Shown here: in pieces, positions 17,190-24,739 of the stretch
Layout: every line of letters begins with the position of its first letter
Numbering within the stretch: the stretch's first letter is position 1
DNA from: JALNZF01 sp964447405
GTDB lineage: Bacteria; Nitrospirota; UBA9217
NCBI GenBank assembly: GCA_964447405.1
Contig: CAYUSP010000003.1
Location: 248,001 to 312,000 of the forward strand
Reading direction: 5' to 3'
Length of the DNA stretch: 64,000 nt
Notes under the pieces: model-generated
The model's database searches: none
The model's input: only the letters and a program-made list of their open reading frames with translations
What the model was told of the DNA's origin: nothing
Position numbers and translations under genes: made by a program

Positions 17190-18176
17190 TCACGGGACCT
17201 CCACGGTCTCCAGTATCCTGTCAATGACGCGGTCCGTGGTCAGCCCTTCCGCTTCCGCCTCATAGGAGAGGATCACCCGGTGGCGAAGCACGTCGTGGGC
17301 AACGGACTTAACGTCCTGCGGCGTAGCATAACCGCGGCCCTGCAAAAAGGCATGGGCACGCGCTGCCAGGTTCAGATAGATCGTGGCGCGCGGAGAAGCG
17401 CCGTATTGGATCATGCCATCGAGCTTCAGCCCGGGTTTGTCCGGGTTCCTCGTCGTAAAAACAAGATCAACGATATAATCCATGAGGCGGTCATCGATAT
17501 AGATCTGTTTCACTGCTTCGCGGAGCTCCAGGATCTCAGCCGGTGTGATCACGGTCTGGACCTTGATCTCGGGCTGTCCTGCGAAGCGCCGCATGATCTC
17601 TTTCTCTTCCTCCCGAGTGGGGTACCCCACCGAAAGCTTCAGCATGAAGCGGTCAACCTGCGCCTCAGGCAGCGGATAGGTCCCCTCATGTTCGATGGGA
17701 TTCTGGGTTGCCATGACCAGAAAAGGCTGCGCGAGTGGATGCGTTTCCGCGCCAATGGTCACCTGCCGCTCCTGCATGGCTTCCAGAAGAGCGCTCTGCA
17801 CCTTTGCCGGCGCGCGATTGATCTCATCGGCAAGGATAATGTTTGCGAAGATCGGTCCCTTTTTGGTCATGAACTCACCGGTTTTCTGCAGATAGATCTC
17901 GGTGCCGATCAGGTCCGCAGGCAGCAGGTCCGGCGTGAACTGAAGACGATGAAACGTTGTCTGTATAGCAGCGGCAAGGGTTTTTACCGCTGTGGTTTTG
18001 GCCAGGCCAGGAACGCCTTCAACCAGAATATGCCCGTCGGCCAACAGACCGATCAGCAGCCGGTCCAGCAGATAGCGCTGTCCCACCAGCACCCGGGCTA
18101 TTTCATCGCGCAGCCTCTTGAGAGACTGGCTTTTCTGCTCGATCTGGTGCGTCAATTCACGGATCTGTGCATCCAT
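17190..18176 (-). CDS. MoxR-family AAA+ ATPase
   Basis: At 328 residues this is the first gene of the seven-protein Bat operon. ATG 18176 is preceded by AGGAGG; a GTG one codon upstream is less well placed. The Walker A motif is GVPGLAKT (residues 54-61) and the Walker B motif lies in ILADEIN (114-120). The sensor and arginine-finger region (ATQNPIEHEGTYPLPEAQVDRF) follows. MoxR ATPases act as chaperones that load or activate partner VWA proteins. Its promoter at 18350-18410 carries a CIRCE-like operator, so it is probably induced by heat or misfolded proteins. Confidence 0.95.
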   Translation of the reverse strand: MDAQIRELTHQIEQKSQSLKRLRDEIARVLVGQRYLLDRLLIGLLADGHILVEGVPGLAKTTAVKTLAAAIQTTFHRLQFTPDLLPADLIGTEIYLQKTGEFMTKKGPIFANIILADEINRAPAKVQSALLEAMQERQVTIGAETHPLAQPFLVMATQNPIEHEGTYPLPEAQVDRFMLKLSVGYPTREEEKEIMRRFAGQPEIKVQTVITPAEILELREAVKQIYIDDRLMDYIVDLVFTTRNPDKPGLKLDGMIQYGASPRATIYLNLAARAHAFLQGRGYATPQDVKSVAHDVLRHRVILSYEAEAEGLTTDRVIDRILETVEVP

Positions 18177-18262
18177 CACACTTCCTCCTATCGTGGCATG
18201 CTTATTGTATGCTGAATATCGCGTTCATTCTTGTGATTAGGAATTGACTGCTGCCAACAACC

Positions 18263-18296
18263 GGAGGTTGACACCATTGCAGATATCTTGTAATGA
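18263..18296 (-). repeat. Leader element shared with htrA, copy upstream of moxR
   Basis: The + strand text GGTTGACACC-ATTGCAGATATCTTGTAATGA recurs upstream of htrA (20857-20900) as GGTTGACACC, a ten-base insert, then ATTGCAGATGTCTTTTAATGA. Both copies lie in the 5' leader of a minus-strand stress gene. Confidence 0.5.
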
Positions 18297-18349
18297 AGCG
18301 ATACTATTTCGATTCATATTGTTCAATTCGGAACGATGCTTGCTAAGTA

Positions 18350-18410
18350 TTGCCGCTCGTTACTGCGGAGTGCTAATTATTTTTTTACAAAAAATTAAAT
18401 AAAATGTCAA
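18350..18410 (-). promoter_or_regulatory. Heat-shock-type promoter with CIRCE-like operator upstream of the moxR-bat operon
   Basis: On the minus strand TTGACA (18405-18410) and TAAAAA (18382-18387) are 17 bp apart. The CIRCE-like repeat TTAGCACTC-N9-GAGCGGCAA (18350-18376) follows directly. The canonical HrcA site is TTAGCACTC-N9-GAGTGCTAA, so the right half differs at two positions. The layout matches the hsp20 promoter at 23392-23452, including the same AATGTCAAGAGGGT text. The leader to moxR is about 200 nt. Confidence 0.75.
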
Positions 18411-18546
18411 GAGGGTGTTTGGCATGGCGCGGTCTGAAGAAAATCAACACAGGGATTGGAAGAGGAGCTTTAACAGGGCTAAGCGGATAATCATGAGGAT
18501 GGAAATCGCTGCAAGATAATGCCAGAGGAAACTGAGCAGGTCAGTA

Positions 18547-18622
18547 AATGGTGCCGAAGGTTGGCCACCCAGTGTGACGTACACAGCTTCTCCTCGGCCG
18601 CAACAACGGGAGCAGTATATCA
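18547..18622 (-). repeat. Degenerate 3'-end repeat, copy B
   Basis: It aligns with copy A (9693-9770) along its length. On the minus strand it contains TTGAAA-N18-TATACT just outside and inside its end (TATGATATACTGC), a possible promoter. A short frame over it (MIYCSRCCGRGE...) ends in a hydrophobic stretch but has no convincing start signal. It lies about 75 bp downstream of the toxin gene. Confidence 0.55.
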
Positions 18623-18694
18623 TAATCGACTTTCCACTTTCAACGAATGCTTGGGTGCGGCTTGTTCTTTTCCTCAGATACCCTGATTTGATAA

Positions 18695-18979
18695 TCACAG
18701 TCTCTTTTCTATCGCTTCGTAGACCCTCTTTCGATGAATAATTCCCAAAACCCATACTTGCGGCCCGACAATCTTGAAAACAACGCGGTAATCGCCAACG
18801 CGCAACTTCCAGTAACCATGCAGCGTTTTTCTGAGGGGTGCACCGTACTGCTGGGGTTCTGTGGTCAGCCTCGTTTCAATAGCATGCTTGATACGAGCTT
18901 TCAATTTAGCGTCAAGTCGTGGAATATCAATAGCCTTGACGTCCGGATGATATCTAAGTTCAAACGACACGATCACCAA
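18695..18979 (-). CDS. RelE/ParE-superfamily toxin
   Basis: The 94-residue protein has the RelE-like pattern: an N-terminal strand and helices (DAKLKARIKHAIETRL), then LRKTLHGYWKLRVGDYRVVFKI and the closing VLGIIHRKRVYEAI. The basic residues of the mRNA-cleavage surface (R and K in WKLRVGDYRV, HRKRVY) are present. Its start overlaps the antitoxin by 7 bp, the usual type II toxin-antitoxin arrangement. Confidence 0.9.
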   Translation of the reverse strand: MVIVSFELRYHPDVKAIDIPRLDAKLKARIKHAIETRLTTEPQQYGAPLRKTLHGYWKLRVGDYRVVFKIVGPQVWVLGIIHRKRVYEAIEKRL

Positions 18980-19197
18980 ACCTCATGGTGTTTGAGTGCC
19001 TTTGACTTCGTGAATGTCTTCTCCCGCTTTTCTGCCAATGCAGCCAGGGCAATGTCTTCTTCAGCCTCCAAAGCCTCCCGTACGAGATCACGGACCTTCA
19101 GGGACAGGGACACACCTTCTCGTGCCGCAAGTTTTTCGATAGTATTGTACAACGGCTGTTCAAGAACAACGTTGATCCTGGGATTCTTAACTGGCAT
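18973..19197 (-). CDS. Ribbon-helix-helix antitoxin of the RelE-type pair
   Basis: This 74-residue protein starts at ATG 19197 with GGAGGTGAT upstream. A short strand (RINVVLEQPLYNTI) and two helices (KLAAREGVSLSLKVRDLVREAL) form a ribbon-helix-helix DNA-binding unit. The acidic and basic C-terminal tail probably masks the toxin. An upstream extension to 19245 is not supported by a ribosome-binding site. The pair is probably autoregulated. Confidence 0.88.
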   Translation of the reverse strand: MPVKNPRINVVLEQPLYNTIEKLAAREGVSLSLKVRDLVREALEAEEDIALAALAEKREKTFTKSKALKHHEVW

Positions 19198-19279
19198 AAC
19201 CATCACCTCCACGAATGCAGCAATGCAATGTATCACTTTTGACACACCTCGTCAAGCAGGAGATGAGGGATGGAAATAA

Positions 19280-19318
19280 GTGCACAGATAGGGCCGCAAC
19301 GTAAGCAATATATCATGC
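19280..19318 (-). repeat. Degenerate 3'-end repeat, copy C (short)
   Basis: GGCCGCAACGTAAGCAATATATCAT matches the terminal part of copies A and B. It lies 9-47 bp after the htrA stop. Similarity is confined to about 25 bases, so this copy is the least certain. Confidence 0.4.
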
Positions 19319-19326
19319 TGTCAATA

Positions 19327-20781
19327 TTATGGTTTGATCGTGATATACAGCGATCCTCCATCCCTGTAGATAAGCAACAGGACCGCATCTTTTCCACCGA
19401 TTTTTGAAACGACCTTGTCGTAGTCCTGAATGTTCTGCACCTGCTGTCTCCCGATCTCCTGTATAACATCATTGGCCTGCAGCGAGCTCCGGGCAGGACT
19501 GTTTGCGTTGATTTCTGTTATGACGACGCCGTTCACATTCTCCGGCACATGCAGCTTGTCCCGCAGGCTCTGGGTCAGTTCCTGTATTGCCACATCTTTC
19601 AGGACATTGTTAAAACCCGACTTTCCCGCGACCGTCTTGTCCTTGAATTCGCCGAGCGTTATAGTAATGATCTGTTCATTGCCTTCTCGTATGATCTTTA
19701 CATCCGCTTTCGTCCCCGGCGCTGTAGAAGAAACCATATTGCGGAGAGAACTCGAGTCAGCTATTTTTTTATTGTTCAGCGCAATGACCAGGTCGCCGCG
19801 TTTGAATCCGGCTTTGTCCGCCGGGCTGCCGGCCTCAACACCGGATATCAGGGCGCCTTCGGTTTCCTTGAATCCGAGCGACTCCGCAATCTCCTGCGTC
19901 AGGTTCTGGATGCTTACCCCCATCCATCCGCGGACCACTTTACCATGCTTGATGATGCTGTCCATGACCGACTTCGCCATATTGGTCGGGATGGCGAAAC
20001 CGATGCCCATGTATCCGCCGCTCGTGGAAAAAATCGCGGTATTGATGCCTACAAGCTCCCCGTTTGTGTTCACCAGCGCGCCGCCTGAGTTGCCGGGATT
20101 GATCGCCGCATCGGTCTGGATGAAGTCTTCGAAATCGGCAATGCCGACATGCGATCGCCCCACAGCGCTCACAATGCCCATGGTGATGGTCTGGCTGAGC
20201 CCGAATGGATTGCCTATGGCCACAACGATGTCACCAGTCTTCAGTTTTCCGGAATCGCCCACTATGATTGTCGGCAGGTCTTTTGCGTCTATCTTGATGA
20301 TCGCAAGGTCGGTTTTTGCATCGGTGCCTACGACCTTGCCCTTGAATTCCCGTTTGTCATTCAGCGACACTTTGATCTCATCCGCTCCCTTCACCACATG
20401 ATTGTTGGTCAGGATGTATCCGTCACCGGTCACGATCACGCCCGAACCAAGGGCAGAGGACTTGTAGGATCTCTTCTGGCCCTGATGGCTGAACTGATCT
20501 CCGAAGAAGCGCCTGAAGAAAGGATCGTTGAACATGTCGCCGAAAGGATTGTCCTCCCGCGTGATCGTGGAGGTTGTGGAGATGTTCACGACCGCGGGCC
20601 GCGCGGCCTCGGCGACCTCTGCAAGGGCGGCGCTCAGGTTGCCGAGCAGCTGCGTTGATTCGCGGGAAACCCCCGCCTTCTTGGCAAGGACCCCTCCCAG
20701 CGGATGCAGGAGGACTGTGGACAGGCTGGCAAGAATGATTGCAAAACGAATGAAGCCCCGGTTCTTTTTGTATACCTTCAT
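19327..20781 (-). CDS. DegP/HtrA-family periplasmic serine protease
   Basis: The 484-residue protein starts at ATG 20781 with GGGGAG upstream; a 15-codon longer frame is unlikely. An N-terminal signal or anchor (FIRFAIILASLSTVLLHPL) is followed by the trypsin-like domain with the catalytic triad H128 (LTNNHVV), D158 (TDLAIIK) and S232 (GNSGGAL). Two PDZ domains follow (about 300-370 with GVEAGSPADKAGFKRGD, and about 395-480 with INANSPARSSLQANDVI). It degrades or refolds misfolded envelope proteins. It shares a leader element with moxR and lies next to htpX and the hsp20 genes, so it belongs to the stress island. Confidence 0.96.
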   Translation of the reverse strand: MKVYKKNRGFIRFAIILASLSTVLLHPLGGVLAKKAGVSRESTQLLGNLSAALAEVAEAARPAVVNISTTSTITREDNPFGDMFNDPFFRRFFGDQFSHQGQKRSYKSSALGSGVIVTGDGYILTNNHVVKGADEIKVSLNDKREFKGKVVGTDAKTDLAIIKIDAKDLPTIIVGDSGKLKTGDIVVAIGNPFGLSQTITMGIVSAVGRSHVGIADFEDFIQTDAAINPGNSGGALVNTNGELVGINTAIFSTSGGYMGIGFAIPTNMAKSVMDSIIKHGKVVRGWMGVSIQNLTQEIAESLGFKETEGALISGVEAGSPADKAGFKRGDLVIALNNKKIADSSSLRNMVSSTAPGTKADVKIIREGNEQIITITLGEFKDKTVAGKSGFNNVLKDVAIQELTQSLRDKLHVPENVNGVVITEINANSPARSSLQANDVIQEIGRQQVQNIQDYDKVVSKIGGKDAVLLLIYRDGGSLYITIKP

Positions 20782-20856
20782 ACTGGATGCTCCCCCGTGA
20801 TCTATGATTATGAAATGACAGGCCAAATCGCCAGTACGATGACCGCTTCAAGCGTC

Positions 20857-20900
20857 CGCGGGTTGACACCCCGTTGTTCATTGCAGATGTCTTTTAATGA
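20857..20900 (-). repeat. Leader element shared with moxR, copy upstream of htrA
   Basis: This is the second copy of the element described at 18263-18296, 76-119 bp upstream of the htrA start on the minus strand. It contains a ten-base insertion in the middle. Confidence 0.5.
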
Positions 20901-20997
20901 CACGGTGATCTTTCTCGGCATGGCTCTTGTTTCAATGGTAATTATCAGCTTTTATCTTACCGATGGTCGCTGCCGATGCCGCGGCCGCGGGCGAAAG

Positions 20998-21852
20998 CTA
21001 CCGTCCCCATGCCATGTCGCGTAGTCGCTGTACCCTCTCCGCAATGGGCGGATGGGTGCTGAAGAGATTCAGAAACCCGCCGCCTGTGAGGGGGTTCACG
21101 ATGAACATATGCGCTGTGGCCGGTTGCGCATCATGCATGGGCATGAGCTGAGACCCTTTCTCCAGCTTGAGCAAAGCATTGGCAAGGCCCGATGGATGTC
21201 CGGCGATCTGCGCCCCGCCCTTGTCCGCTTCGAACTCTCGCGTCCGGGAAATGGCCATCTGAACCAGCATGGCCGCGATCGGTGCAACGATCATCATGAC
21301 CAGTGCAGCAATCGGATTTCCGCCCTCGTCGTCACTATCGTGCCTTCCTCCGCCAAATATCATGGCCCACTGGGCCATCTGCGCTAGCATGCTGATCGCG
21401 CCGGCGATCGTAGCCACGATCGTGCCGGTCAGCATGTCCCGGTGCTTGATATGGGCAAGTTCATGAGCGATCACGCCGGACAGCTCCTCCCGAGATAGCA
21501 GCCGCATGATACCCTCTGTTACAGCCACGACCGCATGTTCGGGATTCCTGCCCGTGGCAAACGCATTCGGTGTTTCGTCGGGAATGATATACACCTTTGG
21601 CATGGGCATGCCGGCCTTCTGGACCAGGATACGCACCAGTGCATGGAGTTCAGGCGCCTGTGATTCGGTCACGGGCTGGGCATTATACATGCGAAGGATG
21701 ATCTTATCGCTGAACCAGTAGGAGCCGACGTTCATGATCGTGGCCAGGGCGAACGCCGTCACCATGCCTCCCCTACCTCCGATGGCGGCCCCGACAAATA
21801 TCAGAAGCAGGGTCATGAAAACCATCAAACCAATTGTTTTTATCGTGTTCAT
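20998..21852 (-). CDS. htpX: HtpX-family membrane zinc metalloprotease
   Basis: This is a 284-residue inner-membrane endopeptidase that removes damaged membrane proteins. ATG 21852 lies behind GGAGGT; an eight-codon longer start is inferior. Two N-terminal membrane helices (residues 5-23 and 27-46) precede the zinc site HELAH (130-134). Two more helices (about 145-165 and 180-200) precede the third zinc ligand region (RTREFEADKGGAQIAG). It lies 111 bp downstream of hsp20-1 and may be co-transcribed with the Hsp20 genes under the CIRCE promoter. Confidence 0.95.
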   Translation of the reverse strand: MNTIKTIGLMVFMTLLLIFVGAAIGGRGGMVTAFALATIMNVGSYWFSDKIILRMYNAQPVTESQAPELHALVRILVQKAGMPMPKVYIIPDETPNAFATGRNPEHAVVAVTEGIMRLLSREELSGVIAHELAHIKHRDMLTGTIVATIAGAISMLAQMAQWAMIFGGGRHDSDDEGGNPIAALVMMIVAPIAAMLVQMAISRTREFEADKGGAQIAGHPSGLANALLKLEKGSQLMPMHDAQPATAHMFIVNPLTGGGFLNLFSTHPPIAERVQRLRDMAWGR

Positions 21853-21924
21853 ACTCTGTTGCGACCTCCATAACATTTATAGGCTTTTGGTAAAACAACT
21901 TTTTAGATAAATTGATCCGGCTTG

Positions 21925-21943
21925 CGCTGCCGCACAGGCAGCG
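21925..21943 (-). other. Perfect hairpin between hsp20 and htpX
   Basis: CGCTGCC/GGCAGCG form a 7-bp stem with a 5-nt loop. There is no T tract immediately after it on the minus strand, so it is more likely an mRNA processing or stability element, or a partial attenuator, than a full terminator. Confidence 0.4.
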
Positions 21944-21963
21944 TCAGCCGCGCCTTATCATCA

Positions 21964-22455
21964 TTACTCCGTCTTTACGGCTATTTTTTTCGTCGCATCA
22001 ACAGACGCGGCGGTCTTCGGCAGTGTTATCGTAAGCACGCCTTTCTTGAAGCTGGCAGAGACCTTGTCTGTCGCGACCTGCCCGGGGAGCGGGATCGTTC
22101 TTAAAAAAGAGCCATAGGAGCGCTCGGAATAGTAGTAGCTCTTGTTTTTATCCTCCTTCTCCTCTTTTTTCTCTCCCCTGATCGTAAGCATGTCCCCGGA
22201 TATGGAAAGATCAATCTCTTTCTCGTCCATGCCCGGAAGCTCCGCTGTCACCGTGAAGGCCTTGGCTTCCTCGGTAACATCAAGACGCGGCATGAACGCG
22301 CCGATAAATTCGGGGAACGTTCCGAGGCCCCAGCTCCGGTTGAAGGAATCAAAGACACGGTTCATTTCGCGCTGCATCATGGCAAAGGGGTTGTCGTCTT
22401 CCTTGCGAATCTGAAGTTCTTTCTTTCCAAAAGGAATAAGATTTTTGATGTCCAT
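21964..22455 (-). CDS. Hsp20/alpha-crystallin small heat-shock protein (first of four)
   Basis: This 163-residue ATP-independent holdase has an N-terminal helical arm (PFAMMQREMNRVFDSF). The alpha-crystallin domain runs from about residue 55 to 150, with AELPGMDEKEIDLSISGDMLTI and FKKGVLTITLPK. The C-terminal tail lacks a clear I-x-I motif apart from IAVKTE. AGGAAAGG lies upstream of ATG 22455. It is the last of three tandem minus-strand hsp20 genes with short gaps (28 and 17 bp). Confidence 0.95.
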   Translation of the reverse strand: MDIKNLIPFGKKELQIRKEDDNPFAMMQREMNRVFDSFNRSWGLGTFPEFIGAFMPRLDVTEEAKAFTVTAELPGMDEKEIDLSISGDMLTIRGEKKEEKEDKNKSYYYSERSYGSFLRTIPLPGQVATDKVSASFKKGVLTITLPKTAASVDATKKIAVKTE

Positions 22456-22483
22456 AGCCTTTCCTCCTTTTCTTTTCGACTCG

Positions 22484-22888
22484 TTATGCTGCCGTGACGG
22501 TTATCTTTCTGGCCTTTGCTGCCGCAGCTTTGGGAAGAACAAGCCGGAGAACGCCGTTCCTGATCGATGCCTGGATCCGGTCCTTGTCAACTTCGTCCGA
22601 CAGCGTGAAAACCCGCTCATAGTCACCAACCTCGTATTCTCCATAGGCAAGCCGGAATCCGGCTGGAATTTTTTGCTCCACCGATCCCTTGATGGTAAGA
22701 ACATTTTTTTCAAGGGTAATATCGAGGGAATGCTCGTCTACACCCGGCAAATCAGCCGTCAATACCGTATTATCCTTCTGTTCTATGATGTCCACATCCG
22801 GCTTGAAAACCCTGCGCGGCTTCGTGCGTTCCACTCCCTCAGGCGCGCTCGCCTCCTTCTTCATCATTTCTCTCTGTGTGTCTGACAT
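22484..22888 (-). CDS. Hsp20/alpha-crystallin small heat-shock protein (second)
   Basis: At 134 residues this is a shorter paralogue with a charged N-terminus (REMMKKEASAPEGVERTKPRR). The alpha-crystallin domain (LTADLPGVDEHSLDITLEKNVL...RIQASIRNGVLRLVLPK) ends in ARKITV. The start ATG 22888 has GGAGG upstream (AAGGAGGCGCACC). Shortened N-terminal arms usually reduce oligomer size, so it may form mixed oligomers with its neighbours. Confidence 0.94.
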   Translation of the reverse strand: MSDTQREMMKKEASAPEGVERTKPRRVFKPDVDIIEQKDNTVLTADLPGVDEHSLDITLEKNVLTIKGSVEQKIPAGFRLAYGEYEVGDYERVFTLSDEVDKDRIQASIRNGVLRLVLPKAAAAKARKITVTAA

Positions 22889-22905
22889 GGTGCGCCTCCT
22901 TGTCT

Positions 22906-23334
22906 CTATTCAGCCTTGATGGCGATCTTTCTCGGTTTGTCAGCCTCAGCCCGCGGCAGCGTGAGTTCCAGCACGCCTTTGCTGAACCTGGCCTCGACCT
23001 TGTCTTGGTCCACCACATAGGGAAGCTCGATGGACCGCGTGAATTTTCCGCTCCAACGCTCACGCCGGTGCCGGCATTCTCCCTCGCATGCATCTTCGGT
23101 TGCCCGTGAACCACGCAGGGTAACTGATTTGCCCGCAACCGAAATGTCCACGTCCTTTGGCTCGACGCCGGGCAACTCCGAGATGATGATGGCCCGGTCC
23201 CCATTCATCAGGACGTTGACCATGGGGAACTCACTTGTTGACGGTGTGGGCGATCCCGAAGCAGCACGATTCAACCGATCGAGAGTGCGCCAGGGATCCG
23301 TGAATCCAAATCTATCCATATCCATCCATAACAT
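22906..23334 (-). CDS. Hsp20/alpha-crystallin small heat-shock protein (third, promoter-proximal)
   Basis: This 142-residue protein starts at ATG 23334 with AAGGAGG upstream; ATGs four and six codons further in are possible. Its alpha-crystallin domain shows SELPGVEPKDVDISVAGKSVTL and FSKGVLELTLPR, and the tail reads RKIAIKAE. An insertion in the domain contains CEGECRHRRER, which is unusual for the family. It is the first gene downstream of the CIRCE-controlled promoter at 23392-23452. Confidence 0.94.
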   Translation of the reverse strand: MLWMDMDRFGFTDPWRTLDRLNRAASGSPTPSTSEFPMVNVLMNGDRAIIISELPGVEPKDVDISVAGKSVTLRGSRATEDACEGECRHRRERWSGKFTRSIELPYVVDQDKVEARFSKGVLELTLPRAEADKPRKIAIKAE

Positions 23335-23391
23335 CTTTATTTCCTCCTTCTTTAGTATTTTTCTACTGCCATGGTTTATTACTATTTAACC

Positions 23392-23452
23392 CTGGCACTC
23401 TATGCATTAGAGTGCTAATTTGCTATTTACCAAAAAATGGAAAAAATGTCAA
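23392..23452 (-). promoter_or_regulatory. CIRCE-controlled promoter of the minus-strand hsp20 genes
   Basis: On the minus strand TTGACA (23447-23452), a 17-bp spacer and TAAATA are followed by TTAGCACTC-TAATGCATA-GAGTGCCAG (23392-23418). This is a CIRCE operator with one or two changes in the right half. HrcA binding there would block transcription start. The text around it matches the moxR promoter closely. Confidence 0.88.
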
Positions 23453-23593
23453 GAGGGTATCGTATTTTCTTATAACTCGTATAACATGCATATGTTATTG
23501 TTTTTATTGTCTTTTAATACGCCCATGTTTATAATTATCTACTCTGCGGATTCAATATCAGTACGAATACGTGACTAATAATTCCATGCTTTC

Positions 23594-23638
23594 GCAGTTG
23601 GCACTCTACTTGACAGAGTGCCAACTGCGCGCTATACA
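23594..23638 (+). promoter_or_regulatory. Extended CIRCE operator and promoter of the plus-strand hsp20 gene
   Basis: GCAGTTGGCACTC-N9-GAGTGCCAACTGC (23594-23628) is a perfect inverted repeat with 13-bp arms, longer than the usual 9-bp CIRCE arms. A -35 TTGACA (23610-23615) lies in the spacer and right-arm junction, and TATACA (23633-23638) follows 17 bp later. The operator therefore covers the -35 box. The leader to the start at 23844 is about 200 nt. Confidence 0.85.
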
Positions 23639-23843
23639 TATATTAGATAGATCTCATGAAGTGGAGGTGATGACGGGTGAATGATGATAGTTTGTGGATT
23701 ATCTCTAGCATCTCCGCGTAATTCTCTTTCGGAAATTGAATGGCTTCACCAGCCCACTGCATAGAAAGAACGATTCAACAAGGTATTAAGAAATTTCCGA
23801 TGCGGAGATATGATCGAGTTCAACATTGAAAGGAGGGATTTCT

Positions 23844-24359
23844 ATGAAAAGCATTACTCGTTGGGATCCATTCCGGACGATGAAGCGGTGGGATCCTTTT
23901 GAAGAGATGCGTTCAATGCAGCACGAGATTGACAGGCTGTTTGACCGCTTCCTGGGAACAAGGGGAGTGAGCGAACGTGCATCCCTGTGGATGCCATCGG
24001 TGGAAAGTTATACAAAAGACAACCAGCTGGTATTCAAGGCTGAACTGCCCGGTATTGATCAGAAGGATCTTGATGTAAGCATCACTGATCGCGAACTCGT
24101 CATCAAGGGTGAACGAAAGGCGGAAAAAAGTACGAAGGAAGAGAACTATATCTGCCGGGAGATCAGCTATGGCTCATTTGAACGACGCTTTGATCTGCCC
24201 GAAGGCGCAAAGAGTGAAGAACTGAAAGCCAAATTCGCGAACGGTATCCTTGAGATCACGGTGCCGGTGCCGGCAATTGCCAAGGCCCGGAAGATAGAGA
24301 TCGAATCACCGAAAGAAGAAAAGAAGATGATCGAGGCAGAAGCGAAGAAAGCTGCATAA
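23844..24359 (+). CDS. Hsp20/alpha-crystallin small heat-shock protein (fourth, divergent)
   Basis: The 171-residue protein starts at ATG 23844 with AGGAGG at 23831-23836; a TTG six codons upstream lies before that ribosome-binding site. The N-terminal arm repeats RWDPF twice (residues 6-10 and 15-19). The alpha-crystallin domain shows KAELPGIDQKDLDVSITDRELV and FANGILEITVPVP, and the tail is lysine- and glutamate-rich. It is transcribed away from the other three from its own CIRCE promoter and ends at a strong terminator. Confidence 0.95.
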   Translation: MKSITRWDPFRTMKRWDPFEEMRSMQHEIDRLFDRFLGTRGVSERASLWMPSVESYTKDNQLVFKAELPGIDQKDLDVSITDRELVIKGERKAEKSTKEENYICREISYGSFERRFDLPEGAKSEELKAKFANGILEITVPVPAIAKARKIEIESPKEEKKMIEAEAKKAA

Positions 24360-24411
24360 ACGATCACGCGAAGCGGACTCTTTCCATGGCCTGCCTTAGG
24401 CGCATGTCGTG

Positions 24412-24450
24412 AGACCATCCTGCATAAATTATCACCTGGATGGTCTTTTT
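24412..24450 (+). terminator. Rho-independent terminator after the fourth hsp20
   Basis: AGACCATCC (24412-24420) pairs perfectly with GGATGGTCT (24438-24446) and is followed by TTTTT. It lies 53 bp after the hsp20 stop. Confidence 0.85.
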
Positions 24451-24540
24451 ATGCGATAGTAAGCAAACGTTCAAAAGGAAGTATCAGGAAAGCTCAAGGA
24501 AGGTTTACGGGTTTTTGCTGACTGAACATGTGGAAAAAGA

Positions 24541-24627
24541 TGGTGCCGAAGGGGGGACTCGAACCCCCACAGGATTGCTCCCACTGCGCCCTGAACGCAG
24601 CGCGTCTACCAGTTCCACCACTTCGGC
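24541..24627 (-). tRNA. tRNA-Leu (anticodon CAG), with encoded CCA
   Basis: Read on the minus strand the 87-nt gene begins GCCGAAG and ends CTTCGGC-A-CCA, giving a 7-bp acceptor stem. The D-arm, an anticodon stem CTGCG/CGCAG with loop TTCAGGG (anticodon CAG), a long class II variable arm and a T-arm (GGGGG-TTCGAGT-CCCCC) are all present. The long variable arm fits leucine. The CCA end is encoded. Confidence 0.96.
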
Positions 24628-24739
24628 ACGGAGTGATAATATAAAGAGAAACCAGGTCATTGTCAAGAAAGTTTTGGAACCGTTTTGAAACCTACAGCGG
24701 CATCAGCTTGTCCGCTTAAACTGTATGGAGCAGCGCATC

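Noticed and set aside
17058..18215. 385-codon plus-strand frame over moxR
   Set aside because: It is the antisense shadow of a clear MoxR gene and shows no family motifs.
18444..18755. Small minus-strand frame with CxxC-type motif and hydrophobic end
   Set aside because: It covers repeat copy B, overlaps the toxin gene, has no ribosome-binding site, and the cysteine-rich part recurs in copies A and C as repeat sequence.
24440..24688. Short plus-strand frame across the tRNA
   Set aside because: It reads through the tRNA-Leu gene in antisense; its protein-like text is the tRNA sequence.
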